Shown: piece after piece, positions 17,835-26,379 of the stretch
Position numbering within the stretch: position 1 is the stretch's first letter
Layout: each line of letters opens with the position of its first letter
Made by a program: the position numbers and the translations under genes
The notes under the pieces: generated by a model
Database searches by the model: none
What the model was told of the DNA's origin: nothing
What the model saw: only the letters and a program-made list of their open reading frames with translations
Source: an uncultured Pseudomonadota bacterium
GTDB taxonomy: Bacteria; Pseudomonadota; Gammaproteobacteria; Xanthomonadales; Wenzhouxiangellaceae
Direction of reading: 5' to 3'
Assembly (NCBI GenBank): GCA_937138395.1
Contig: CAKZPB010000136.1
Coordinates: 1 to 64,000 of the forward strand
Length of the DNA stretch: 64,000 nucleotides

Positions 17835-18479
17835 TTAGGCGGCGCCTGCTGCAAGCTGCAAATAGCGCTGGTGTAGTGTCTGCACAGCCTCGCGCAATGC
17901 CTCTCGCGTGCCGGTGTTGGATAGAACGTCATCGGCCCGTTCCAGCCGCTGTTGTCGGGGGATCTGGGCATTCAGTGCAGCGCCCGCCTGATCCTCACTT
18001 ACCTGATCCCGCTCCATCAGACGCTCGCGCTGAACCCGTTCCGGCACATCAATGACCAATACCCGATCCGCTTCTGTGAACAGCCCGCTCTCGACCAACA
18101 ACGGCACGACCAGCAACGCGTAAGGTGCCTCCACCTCGCTGAGCTGCCGCATGGCCGACTGTGCAATCAGCGGATGCAAAATACCCTCAAGCCTGAGTCG
18201 AGCCGGAGGGTCAGCAAAGATGATGCTGCGAAGCGTGCGACGATCCAGTGAGCCATCCGGATTCAGAACGTCCGGACCAAACGCATCGACCACCTGCCTG
18301 AGCCCCTCCGATTCGGGCGCTACGACCTGACGCGCAATGACGTCCGTATCAATGATCGGCACGCCAAGTGCGGCAAACGCATCAGATGCTGCAGTTTTGC
18401 CGCTTGCAATTCCGCCGGTAAGGGCTATGACAAACGGTCGCGATTGACGGTTGGTTGGTTTTGATGGTGTTTTATTCAC
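17835..18479 (-). CDS. coaE: Dephospho-CoA kinase
   Basis: About 214 residues if the GTG at 18479 is used; the open frame reaches back to 18566, and no start has an ideal ribosome-binding site, so the N-terminus is uncertain. CoaE phosphorylates the 3'-OH of dephospho-CoA, the last step of CoA synthesis. The P-loop is LTGGIASGKT. Also visible are IDTDVIARQVV (catalytic Asp region), LEGILHPLI and the lid segment RVQRERLMERD. In many gammaproteobacteria coaE follows pilD; here pilD is 34 kb away. Confidence 0.9.
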   Translation of the reverse strand: MNKTPSKPTNRQSRPFVIALTGGIASGKTAASDAFAALGVPIIDTDVIARQVVAPESEGLRQVVDAFGPDVLNPDGSLDRRTLRSIIFADPPARLRLEGILHPLIAQSAMRQLSEVEAPYALLVVPLLVESGLFTEADRVLVIDVPERVQRERLMERDQVSEDQAGAALNAQIPRQQRLERADDVLSNTGTREALREAVQTLHQRYLQLAAGAA

Positions 18480-18621
18480 ACCTCGATCATAGCGATTCTG
18501 AAAAACCCAAATCAAAACCATTTCGCAGCCGTGCGGCGAAACGCTGCTGACTTTGAGGCCACACACTCCTGGTCAAACCTTCCAAGCAACCCAACAAGTA
18601 CCGGCACCAATACAGACGTGA

Positions 18622-19152
18622 TCAATCCAGTGGTCTTGCGGCCACTTCCAAGCGGATCGCATCCCCCGGATGATTACGCATGCGCGTTTCGAACAACTCG
18701 CCGTTGAACTCGTACTGAACCCAATAGCCCTGGGCCTGACGACGCGTTTCATAGGTGGTCTGAAGTTCGCAGCGCTCGTGATAGACCGGGCGAGGTCGTG
18801 GATGGCCGTGTTGGCTCGCATTGTGGCCAACCGATGCGCCCAGTGCAGCTCCGGCGACGGTCAGCGCGCGTTTGCCGTTTCCGCCGCCAAATTGATTGCC
18901 AATGACGCCACCAATGATGGCACCGGCGATGGTGCTGGTTGCTGAATCTGGCCGCTGACCATGCCTGTGATAGCCCGGTTCCTGCCAGCACACTTCACGC
19001 TCGACGGGCACTTGTTGATCAACCAGAATCGGACGTACATCGACGACTGGGGCGTATTCGAAAAACACAGGGTGCTGCTGCGCCTGTGCCGCAGCGGCTG
19101 TCATTCCAAGCGTCAGCAAGGATGCTTTCAGCAATCGGGTGAATCCAGTCAT
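18622..19152 (-). CDS. Glycine-zipper surface protein (17 kDa antigen-like)
   Basis: 176 residues from ATG 19152, supported by AGGAG eight bases upstream. A signal peptide (about 5-25, ending AQAQ) precedes a His- and Gly-rich envelope protein. The core TIAGAIIGGVIGNQFGGGNGKRALTVAGAALGASVG is a glycine-zipper 2TM domain as in Rickettsia 17 kDa antigen and SmpA/OmpA-associated proteins. Two cysteines (VCWQEPG and RCELQTTYE) could form a disulfide. Role unknown, probably outer-membrane or periplasmic. Confidence 0.8.
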   Translation of the reverse strand: MTGFTRLLKASLLTLGMTAAAAQAQQHPVFFEYAPVVDVRPILVDQQVPVEREVCWQEPGYHRHGQRPDSATSTIAGAIIGGVIGNQFGGGNGKRALTVAGAALGASVGHNASQHGHPRPRPVYHERCELQTTYETRRQAQGYWVQYEFNGELFETRMRNHPGDAIRLEVAARPLD

Positions 19153-19496
19153 GTCGCGTGCTCCTGGCCTGATGACCATCTCATTGAATGAAGCTCATCG
19201 TACTGCTCGATGACTGAATCGATTCTGAACCGACCGGCTTCAGGCGAGAAATCTTTGTATAAGTAGCCGCTGAGCATTGTTCTGGGCAACGCACTGGGGT
19301 CGCGACGGCTACACTCCGGGCAAGTAAGGATGGTTTTCACAATGCCATTTCAAACCAGCGAGTCCGCTTGGCATGAGAATCGAGGCATGACCTCGCAGAC
19401 AGTCGGCCCCGGACCTGATCCGGGGCCGTCCTGCAAGTCGATTGTGATGGTCAGCGGACGGAAATGCCGCGTCTCGTTCGATGATCGGAATCCTGA
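19153..19496. other. Gene-free stretch holding one strong palindrome
   Basis: The 344 bp between the glycine-zipper gene and the diguanylate cyclase contain no convincing ORF. The only notable element is the hairpin at 19404-19428. Confidence 0.6.
19404..19428. repeat. Perfect 10-bp inverted repeat, REP-like
   Basis: Arms CGGCCCCGGA (19404-19413) and TCCGGGGCCG (19419-19428) around loop CCTGA. There is no T run, so it is not a classic terminator, although it sits downstream of the diguanylate cyclase gene. The shape and sequence resemble dispersed intergenic palindromes common in proteobacteria. Confidence 0.6.
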
Positions 19497-20429
19497 TTAA
19501 CCGGCCCGGGCGATATCGAGCACGTTGTAGTTCGGATAATCATTGCCACGAACGCGAGCCAGTTCCACGCGATTGCGGCCTTGCTGTTTTGCCGAATACA
19601 GTCCGCGGTCGGCTGCTTCGATCAGATCAGCAGGTCGCACGCCCTGCTGCGGCACTGCAGCTGCGACTCCAAGACATGCAGTGACAAATCCACGACGGGG
19701 GCCGGGTTTGGCGAATTCAAGTGAAATCATCGCCCGCCGCAGTCGGGTCGCCAGCTCGCAGCCTTCATCACCGGACAACCCCGGCACGAAAGCGATGAAC
19801 TCTTCACCACCATACCGCGCCATCATGCCGCCGTTCGAAGCAATCAGCAGGGATAATGATCGTGCAGCAGCACACAACAGGTGATCACCAGCAGCGCGGC
19901 CGTTCTGTTGGTTATAACTTCTGAAATCATCAACATCGAACGTAATGATGCAGGTCGATTCTCTGGAATTCTGAGCATCGAACCAACGATTGTCCAGCGC
20001 TCGCCTGAACGCGTTAATGGTGTAGAGGCCAGTCAGTTCGTCGAAGTCATCCGCGCGCTTGGCCGACGTACGCTGCAGGCTCGGCTTCAGGTCGTAGACG
20101 TTGGATGACATGGAGCCGGACGATGCCTCGGACATAGCCGGCGTTCGCTCAACCAGGGCCGTCAGCAGCAGCATCATCGTGAATCCACTCACCAGGAATG
20201 CTGCAAGTACCGCCATGCCGACCGAAGCACCGATGACAGTTTCCAGCCAGGAGAGACTTTGAACCGGCAACAGCGTCGCAGAAGTCGCCAGGCTGGACAG
20301 CATCAACAGAATCAGCGAAAGCACCATAAGACTGATCCCCAGATACAACTTCCACGAGTCAACTCGTACAGTCAACAGGGATTGCAGGTCGGAGTCTGTG
20401 GTCGTCTTGATCGGTTTGCTATAGTCCAT
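19497..20429 (-). CDS. Membrane diguanylate cyclase (GGDEF domain)
   Basis: 310 residues from ATG 20429 (GAGG five bases upstream). Two membrane helices (about 27-50 and 66-93) are followed by a GGDEF domain starting DDFDELTGLYTINAFRRALD. The catalytic loop is RYGGEEF (GGEEF at 207-211) and the metal site is TFDVDDF. It should make c-di-GMP from GTP. No RxxD inhibitory site is found five residues ahead of GGEEF (that position reads SNGG), so product inhibition through that site is not expected. It could be the synthetic counterpart of the REC-EAL protein at 12095. Confidence 0.92.
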   Translation of the reverse strand: MDYSKPIKTTTDSDLQSLLTVRVDSWKLYLGISLMVLSLILLMLSSLATSATLLPVQSLSWLETVIGASVGMAVLAAFLVSGFTMMLLLTALVERTPAMSEASSGSMSSNVYDLKPSLQRTSAKRADDFDELTGLYTINAFRRALDNRWFDAQNSRESTCIITFDVDDFRSYNQQNGRAAGDHLLCAAARSLSLLIASNGGMMARYGGEEFIAFVPGLSGDEGCELATRLRRAMISLEFAKPGPRRGFVTACLGVAAAVPQQGVRPADLIEAADRGLYSAKQQGRNRVELARVRGNDYPNYNVLDIARAG

Positions 20430-20515
20430 TTTTGCCTCGGTCCACACGGGTGGCGTCTGTATTACCCTACCCATGCAACTATCAAGCCAAAACTGATAAA
20501 AATGCGTAATAAACC

Positions 20516-20959
20516 ATGAAAACAGACGCTCAAAAAGCGCTCGATCAACTCAATGCCTGGTCTGAAAACACGCTGATGGAAACCCTTGGTATTCAATACA
20601 GCGATGTCGGTGAGGACTATCTGGAAGCCACCATGCCGGTTCGAAAAATGCACTATCAACCGATGGGTATCCTGCACGGTGGCGCAAGTGCTGCTTTAGC
20701 TGAAAGCGTTGGTAGCGCTGCTTCCGGGCTCTATCTGGCTTCTCAGGAAGGGGATCAAACCGCCGTCGGCCTGGAGCTTGCCATCAACCATGTACGGAGC
20801 GTTCATGAAGGCACGGTCACGGCGCGTGCTGAAGCCATCCACCGGGGTCGTTCGACCCACCTCTGGCAAATCGTGATTCGCGATGAAGAAAAACGCATGG
20901 TTGCACTGGCCAAGCTGACCATGATGGTGCTGAGCAGGCAAAAATTGTCAGATCAGTGA
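20516..20959 (+). CDS. Hotdog-fold thioesterase, PaaI/MenI (YdiI) type
   Basis: 147 residues, the usual length of single-hotdog acyl-CoA thioesterases. The signature GILHGGASAALAESVGSAAS contains H54 and the catalytic acid E63. The closest known function is hydrolysis of aromatic or medium-chain acyl-CoA, including 1,4-dihydroxy-2-naphthoyl-CoA. The substrate here is not determined. It is divergent from the diguanylate cyclase, with 86 bp between the two starts. Confidence 0.85.
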   Translation: MKTDAQKALDQLNAWSENTLMETLGIQYSDVGEDYLEATMPVRKMHYQPMGILHGGASAALAESVGSAASGLYLASQEGDQTAVGLELAINHVRSVHEGTVTARAEAIHRGRSTHLWQIVIRDEEKRMVALAKLTMMVLSRQKLSDQ

Positions 20960-20999
20960 GTTTTCAGGCAAATTCGGGCCCTCGGTGCCCGGTGAAAAC
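20960..20999. terminator. Stem-loop between convergent thioesterase and lptG genes
   Basis: Outer arms GTTTTCA (20960-20966) and TGAAAAC (20993-20999), inner arms CGGGC (20975-20979) and GCCCG (20987-20991). There is no clear T run, so termination strength is uncertain. Confidence 0.35.
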
Positions 21000-21020
21000 A
21001 ACCTGACTACGCACATGAAT

Positions 21021-22088
21021 CTAACGGCTGCGCAGCAGCACCCATAGCGAAAAACCGGTCAGCAGTGCCGGCGGCAACACCGCAATCGGTGGTGCGGACA
21101 TATTTGCGACCAGGCCAAAGTACCCCAGCATGCTGGTCAGCAGATAATAGCCAAGGCCGATCCCGACTGCCAACACAACCTTCAAGCTGACCGCCCGGCT
21201 CTTCGTTGGCGTGGCACTCAGCGCTGTTGCAATCAAGACCATGCCCAGGCATGCCAGCGGAAGAGCAATCCGCTGCCACAGCACCAGTTCGAATTCACTG
21301 GCATCCCGGTCGCGCGCCTTCAAGGTTCCGACATAGGTCCACAAGTCCGTAAGCGGAAGGCTGACTGGAGGCTGTCTGAACAACTGCAGCTGTTGTGAAG
21401 TCAGAAATGACGCCCAGACCAGCTGCTCGATCGATTGAATCCGATCTTCGGTGCCCATGCCGTTCAGCTGCTTTACAACCACATCCTCGAGCAGCCATTC
21501 ATTTTCATTCGGTACCGCGCGATCGGCCTGGATGTGTCGAACAAGCTCCCCACGCTGATCGAACTGATAAATGTTGATCTGACCCGGCAGTTGGCCGGGC
21601 TCCATCAGCCCGACATTCATGAATTGGGTGTCCGATCGCACCCACAAACCATGCCAGGGATGCCAAAGACTGCTGTCACTCAAGGCTTCGCCGGCAAGCC
21701 GCTCAGGCGTTTGGTAGAGCACCGGAGCCAGGTATTGCAGTGCCACCAGTGCAATCAGTGCCACACCCAGACCGGGCAGCAGCGCCACCCGGGTGATTCG
21801 CATCAGCGATACGCCAGACGAACGCATGACCGTCAACTCTCGCTGAGCCTGCATCGACGACAACACCGTTGCAGTAGCGAGCACGGCGACAACCGGCAGG
21901 AGATCAATCAGGTCTACCGGTACCTGCATCAGCGCCTGCCAACCCGAAACGACCATCGAACCCTGAATATTGGACTGTCCGAGCCGTTCCAGCAACGCGA
22001 TCAGCCACAGTAGTGCGCCGATTGCCAGCAACATGACAGCATAGCCACGTGCCAGGCGAATCAGCAGATGCCGGGTCAGGATATTCAT
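21021..22088 (-). CDS. lptG: LptG-family permease (LPS export ABC transporter)
   Basis: 355 residues with three N-terminal helices, a periplasmic beta-jellyroll-like domain (about 130-265) and three C-terminal helices, the LptG/YjgQ layout. The N-terminus MNILTRHLLIRLARGYAVMLL and the coupling-region sequence LPVVAVLATATVLSSMQAQRELTVMRSSGVSLMRI are characteristic. LptG with LptF and the ATPase LptB extracts LPS from the inner membrane. It lies 3 bp after lptF. The usual neighbour pepA is absent; a nucleotidyltransferase and a sphingoid-type operon lie nearby instead. Confidence 0.9.
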   Translation of the reverse strand: MNILTRHLLIRLARGYAVMLLAIGALLWLIALLERLGQSNIQGSMVVSGWQALMQVPVDLIDLLPVVAVLATATVLSSMQAQRELTVMRSSGVSLMRITRVALLPGLGVALIALVALQYLAPVLYQTPERLAGEALSDSSLWHPWHGLWVRSDTQFMNVGLMEPGQLPGQINIYQFDQRGELVRHIQADRAVPNENEWLLEDVVVKQLNGMGTEDRIQSIEQLVWASFLTSQQLQLFRQPPVSLPLTDLWTYVGTLKARDRDASEFELVLWQRIALPLACLGMVLIATALSATPTKSRAVSLKVVLAVGIGLGYYLLTSMLGYFGLVANMSAPPIAVLPPALLTGFSLWVLLRSR

Positions 22089-22091
22089 GAA

Positions 22092-23159
22092 TCAGATTGG
22101 CGCACCAGGCCCCCTCCAGCGCTGCCACAAGACACAGCCGAGTAGCGGAACGATTGCGATCGGCAGCCAGAACAAGCCCGGCCAGATCGGCATCGTGCCT
22201 GCATCCACACGATTGGCCAGCATACCGACCAGCGCAAAGTACACTGCAGCCAGCAGACTGGCGGAGACCACTTTGGCAGCCTGTCCGCGACGCGGATTGA
22301 TTCTACCGATTGCCAGTGCCGTCAAAGCCAGCAACAGCACTGAAATCGGACTCAGAGTCCGCCACTGCAGTTCGCCCCATTCCAGCGCACCGGGGTCGGT
22401 CATCAGATCGGACAGCGTCAAGGCGCGGCGAATACGATTCCGCTGGACTGGCGGCGGTGGGTCGAAGGTGACCAGCAGTTGTTCGGAATGGCTGATCAAA
22501 TCGGCATCGCCGCCAGTCTGTAAACGATAGGACCGTACGTTGCCGCTGAAAACCAGGCCAATGGAGCCATCGCCCTGGTCGTCCTGTTCGAGTCGTTCAG
22601 CCCTCAGCATGTTGCGGTAGTTTGGTAGCCGCTGATGGACCAGAACGTTTTCCAGTACCCGGCCGTTACGCTGCTCTGCAAAGATGACCCACTGCTCGTC
22701 GCCGATTTCAAACCGACCTGGCTCGACCCGGGACAAATCGACTTGGGCGACCAGTTCCCCTTCCATTGCATACAGTTTCTGGTACGCCCAGGGTCGAAAA
22801 ACATTCGATAACAACAGCACTGCAATCAAGCCGATCAATCCGACGATGACTACCGCTCGGACAATCGTGCTTCTGCCGAGCCCGGCTGCAGCGATCGCGG
22901 TCATTTCATAACCGCTCTGCAAACGCCCGAGCGCAATGACCAGGCCCAGCAAAATGGATGCCGGGATCAACACATCCAGAAACAAACCCAATCTCAGGCC
23001 GGTCAAGGCGGCCACCGCACCGACCGAGAGCCGATCGACGACCGCATCGGCAAGATAGCTGCTCATAAAAAATGCCAGCACAATCGCCAGAATCACGAAA
23101 AACACACCGAGGATCGGTCGCACAAGCTGGAACAGCAGGTAACGCTCGATTCGTTTCAT
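22092..23159 (-). CDS. lptF: LptF-family permease (LPS export ABC transporter)
   Basis: 355 residues with the same 3 + jellyroll + 3 helix plan. Family features: MKRIERYLLFQLVRPILGVFFVIL at the N-terminus and the coupling helix segment LGRLQSGYEMTAIAAAGLGRSTIVRAV. LptF and LptG form the membrane core of the Lpt transporter. Its start overlaps the stop of the nucleotidyltransferase gene by 4 bp (ATGA), so the three genes form one operon. Confidence 0.92.
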   Translation of the reverse strand: MKRIERYLLFQLVRPILGVFFVILAIVLAFFMSSYLADAVVDRLSVGAVAALTGLRLGLFLDVLIPASILLGLVIALGRLQSGYEMTAIAAAGLGRSTIVRAVVIVGLIGLIAVLLLSNVFRPWAYQKLYAMEGELVAQVDLSRVEPGRFEIGDEQWVIFAEQRNGRVLENVLVHQRLPNYRNMLRAERLEQDDQGDGSIGLVFSGNVRSYRLQTGGDADLISHSEQLLVTFDPPPPVQRNRIRRALTLSDLMTDPGALEWGELQWRTLSPISVLLLALTALAIGRINPRRGQAAKVVSASLLAAVYFALVGMLANRVDAGTMPIWPGLFWLPIAIVPLLGCVLWQRWRGPGAPI

Positions 23160-23953
23160 CTGCGATTGCGCTCAGCGAAGATGGTCTTGACCAGCGCCAG
23201 GTCTGCCGGCGAATCCACATCGACTGCAGCCTCCGGCCAGGCCAGCAATACCGGCCGTGCATACACACCGATCTGGCGCGAAAGTGCAGCAAAGGCCTGC
23301 TCCAGGCTGAGTCGTCCAGTCAGATAACGGAGCAGATTTCCAATCCCGATTCGCGCGACGATTTTCCAGGGCTGTTTGCGATTCTGCTCAAATGACTGCC
23401 AGGTTTCGGCAATGCTACGACCCCGCGCCGAGGTCACCAGAAACAGGTTGGTGCCGCAGACGCTGCGGTCGGAAAATCGATACCGGGTCCGACGATTGCC
23501 GGGAAAGCGATGCATGACCTCGTGATAGTCCACGACACCGACCCAAAGATCGACGTCCGGCTCGGCACTGGCTCGTTCAATCAACGGTTGGAACCAGTCC
23601 GCTTGGATCAACGGGTGATCGCCGGTCAGCACCAGCACCGCACGATTCGGATCATCGGACAGGTCATGAAAAGCAGCCGCCAGGCTGGCCGCCGGCCCTG
23701 CGGCTGGATCAACCCGTTGATACACCAGGCCGACATCGGCTGCCGTTTCATAGGCCGGCAGTGGATTGCAAACCAGACGCACCTGGTCAAGGCCGTCCAA
23801 TGCAGCCAGGCTATGCATGACATGCGTCAACATCGGTTTGCCGCCAATCGGCACCAGCACTTTTCCCTGGACCTGCGCTGTGACAGCCAGTGGATCTTCC
23901 GGTCCGCGATCTCCTGCCAGAACAACCGCGTCGACCCTGTCTGTGCACGTCAT
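23156..23953 (-). CDS. MobA-like nucleotidyltransferase
   Basis: 265 residues. The N-terminal Rossmann-type NTP-binding start is AVVLAGDRGPEDPL, then GKVLVPIGGKPMLTHVMHSL, the pattern of MobA-like and sugar-phosphate nucleotidyltransferases; LTGDHPLI supplies the metal-binding Asp. The substrate is not evident: candidates are sugar phosphates, polyol phosphates or lipid head-group precursors. It opens an operon with lptF and lptG and is divergent from the sphingoid-type operon, which makes a head-group activation role attractive but unproven. Confidence 0.8.
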   Translation of the reverse strand: MTCTDRVDAVVLAGDRGPEDPLAVTAQVQGKVLVPIGGKPMLTHVMHSLAALDGLDQVRLVCNPLPAYETAADVGLVYQRVDPAAGPAASLAAAFHDLSDDPNRAVLVLTGDHPLIQADWFQPLIERASAEPDVDLWVGVVDYHEVMHRFPGNRRTRYRFSDRSVCGTNLFLVTSARGRSIAETWQSFEQNRKQPWKIVARIGIGNLLRYLTGRLSLEQAFAALSRQIGVYARPVLLAWPEAAVDVDSPADLALVKTIFAERNRR

Positions 23954-24388
23954 CGTGCCCTATGCTCCAAGCACAGCGGCAAGCACCCTGCCGCAACGAC
24001 CGATGGGCCGTGGCATCGGTGGAGCAAGCAGTTGAATCCATGAATGGGTACTTTCATTCAGTTGCATTGCCCAATGCTGTTCAAAGCAGTCAGGGTTAAC
24101 TGCGAGCAAATGGCGCCCGGTCATTGCTAAGACGTCATCTGCCAGCGCTGCATCAGGCAGGCTTTGACGATCATCGCAACGCAGCCCCTTCAACACGATA
24201 TGCACCCTCTGGTCATGCTGTTGACCGCGCCATCCCGATAGCGCTTGCAGTCATGCAGGCACATCGCAGCGCAGTTCATTGAGTCGAACCCTACCCGGCG
24301 GATCTGGGAGGGCCACCCCACCGGTTGGGTCTTTACCGATTGGACATGAACGATACTTGGAATAGGAATGTGCATTCAAGTGGCCAAA

Positions 24389-24421
24389 ATGTGGTAAAAA
24401 AACGACGAGATGTGGTAAAAA
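24389..24421 (+). repeat. Two 12-bp direct repeats 21 bp apart
   Basis: ATGTGGTAAAAA occurs at 24389-24400 and again at 24410-24421. A period of 21 bp is two helical turns, so a protein dimer could bind both on one face. They lie roughly 105-135 bp upstream of the predicted start of the sphingoid operon. Confidence 0.5.
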
Positions 24422-24490
24422 CACGTCGACAGGCACATTATGTAGGCAAATGCGGGTATATTGTTGTGATCTAAAAATTCAAATTAGTAT

Positions 24491-24519
24491 TTTCTTTGTC
24501 ACGCCAGCCACTTATAATG
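24491..24519 (+). promoter_or_regulatory. Predicted promoter of the sphingoid operon
   Basis: Perfect -10 TATAAT (24514-24519) with a weak -35 TTTTCT (24491-24496) at 17 bp spacing. Transcription would start near 24526, about 65 nt ahead of the first gene. The weak -35 suggests help from an activator. Confidence 0.5.
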
Positions 24520-24591
24520 GTCGATTAAGCTTTTTTGACAGCTCGCGAGACCACCTGAGCGAGACACCAAAATAACGAAGGGACTCCCGGT

Positions 24592-26379
24592 TTGAGTATC
24601 TTACCAACCCCTACAAATAATTCGCTTCCGCTCAAAACTTCTGGCTATCAAAGTCTGGCTGAAGCCCTGGATTATGCAGCGCGTGGCACAACGGGCTGCA
24701 ATTTCTATAATGGCCGAGGTCACCTGGTCGAAGCACTGAGCTATGCCGAGCTTCGATCCAGCGCACTGCAACTGGCCAAGCGCTTGACCGGCCTGGGCCT
24801 GAAGCGCGGCAGCCGGATTGCGCTGGTTGCAGATACCCACCCCGGTTTTCACAAGATGTTCTTCGCCTGCCAATATGCAGGATTGGTCCCGGTACCGCTT
24901 CCGGCAGCCGTGCATCTCGGCGGCAAGAAAGCCTTTATCGAGCATCTTCGCGCACTACTGATTGATTGCGAAGCGCAGGCAGCCTATGCCTCGGAAGAAT
25001 TTGTTTCATTCCTGGATGAAGCTGTAACCGGTATGAACCTCGCGGCAAGTGGCACCCTGTCCACCTTCGATGCATTGCCGGCCACGGATCATCTACCTGA
25101 ACCACCTCAAGCTCACGAACTGGCGTATCTGCAATACACTTCTGGCAGCACGCGCTTCCCGCGCGGCACGATGATTACGCAGCGGGCCGTGCTGACCAAT
25201 CTGGCCGGAATACTTCAGTATGGTGTCCAGATCAGACGTGGCGATCGCTACATGTCCTGGCTGCCGTTCTACCATGACATGGGCCTGGTAGGCCTGATCC
25301 TGGGGCCCGTGGTGTCCCAGTTGTCTGTGGATTATCTTGGCACTCGTGAATTTGCCATGCGGCCCCGCTTGTGGCTCGAACTGATGTCACGCAACGAAGC
25401 CACCATTTCCTATGCGCCGCCGTTCGGTTTTGCGCTGGTCGCTCGACGCCTGCGCGATTCCGATCTTGAGCGATACGACCTATCAGCCTGGCGGGTTGCC
25501 GGTGTCGGCGCCGAAATGATTCGTCCGGGCTGGCTGAAACAGTTTGCAGCAAAACTTGACGGGGCCGGTTTTTCCGACAAGGCATTCCTGCCTTGCTACG
25601 GCATGGCCGAATGCTCATTGGCGATCAGCTTCGCCCCCCTGGCTCAGGGCTTGGACATTGATCGTCTCGACGCCGACATCCTGGCGAATGATCGCCATGC
25701 ACTCCCTGCGAACAGTGATTCAAATCGAGTCACTGAGTTTGTCAACTGCGGCCGGCCTCTACCCGATTATGAAGTCGAGATCCGCGGGCCTGACGGTTCG
25801 GTCATGCCGGAACGTCACTGCGGCACTATTTTTCTGCGTGGGCCCAGCGTCATGTCCGGATACTCCAACAATCCGGAAGCGACGCGCGAAGCACTGACCG
25901 AGGATGGCTGGCTGAATACCGGCGATGTGGGCTATCGTGCCGGTGATTCCCTGTTTATCACGGGCCGTTCCAAAGATCTCTTGATCATCAATGGTCGCAA
26001 TATCTGGCCACAGGATCTGGAAAACCTGGCCGAGCAGCAGGAAGAAGTCCGGCCTGAGGATTCATCCGCCTTCGCAATCGAAGCCGAAGATGGCACCGAA
26101 GTGGCCGTACTGGTCGTCCAGTGCCGCGAGCAGGATCCATTCCGCCAGGCCGACCTGGTTGAGCGCTTGAAACAGGGTATTCAGTCTGAATTCGGCATTG
26201 CCTGTCTGATTGAACTGGTGCCGCTGCACACACTGCCACGCACTTCATCGGGCAAGTTGTCGCGTAGCGGAACCCGGCTTGATTTCCTCAAGCGCAATCA
26301 GCTTGAGGATTCACAGGTACTCCCGCGTGAGCTGGTCAACCGAACGCCGCATACCCAGGCCCTGAATACCGTCGACTGA
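24592..26379 (+). CDS. Fatty-acyl-AMP ligase / acyl-ACP synthetase, AasR-like
   Basis: 595 residues from a TTG start with GAAGGG about ten bases upstream. It belongs to the adenylate-forming superfamily: P-loop-like YTSGSTRFPRG near residue 180, the LPFYHDMGLVGLI motif, YGMAECSLAIS, GWLNTGDVGYRAGDSLFITGRSKDLLIINGRNIWPQDLE, and the C-terminal SSGKLSR lysine. The sequence style is that of fatty-acyl-AMP ligases, which load acyl chains onto carrier proteins. As first gene of a four-gene run ending in serine palmitoyltransferase it matches Caulobacter AasR, which charges the dedicated ACP. That equivalence is inferred from order and family. Confidence 0.88.
   Translation: MSILPTPTNNSLPLKTSGYQSLAEALDYAARGTTGCNFYNGRGHLVEALSYAELRSSALQLAKRLTGLGLKRGSRIALVADTHPGFHKMFFACQYAGLVPVPLPAAVHLGGKKAFIEHLRALLIDCEAQAAYASEEFVSFLDEAVTGMNLAASGTLSTFDALPATDHLPEPPQAHELAYLQYTSGSTRFPRGTMITQRAVLTNLAGILQYGVQIRRGDRYMSWLPFYHDMGLVGLILGPVVSQLSVDYLGTREFAMRPRLWLELMSRNEATISYAPPFGFALVARRLRDSDLERYDLSAWRVAGVGAEMIRPGWLKQFAAKLDGAGFSDKAFLPCYGMAECSLAISFAPLAQGLDIDRLDADILANDRHALPANSDSNRVTEFVNCGRPLPDYEVEIRGPDGSVMPERHCGTIFLRGPSVMSGYSNNPEATREALTEDGWLNTGDVGYRAGDSLFITGRSKDLLIINGRNIWPQDLENLAEQQEEVRPEDSSAFAIEAEDGTEVAVLVVQCREQDPFRQADLVERLKQGIQSEFGIACLIELVPLHTLPRTSSGKLSRSGTRLDFLKRNQLEDSQVLPRELVNRTPHTQALNTVD

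Larger units (their letters stand above)
23954..24591. other. Long intergenic control region between lptFG and sphingoid operons
   Basis: The 638 bp contain no supported gene. A GTG-started minus-strand frame of 81 codons at 23960-24205 lacks a usable ribosome-binding site. The region holds 12-bp direct repeats (24389-24421) and a -10 consensus near 24514. The right half is AT-richer than its neighbours. Confidence 0.6.

Noticed and set aside
22092-23159. Assigning LptFG as sphingolipid exporters
   Set aside because: Sequence alone shows ordinary LptF/LptG features; the alternative role is kept as a finding, not as an annotation.
23960-24205. 81-codon minus-strand frame upstream of the nucleotidyltransferase
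   Set aside because: GTG start with AGAGG directly abutting it, no usable spacing, no motif; not enough to call a gene.
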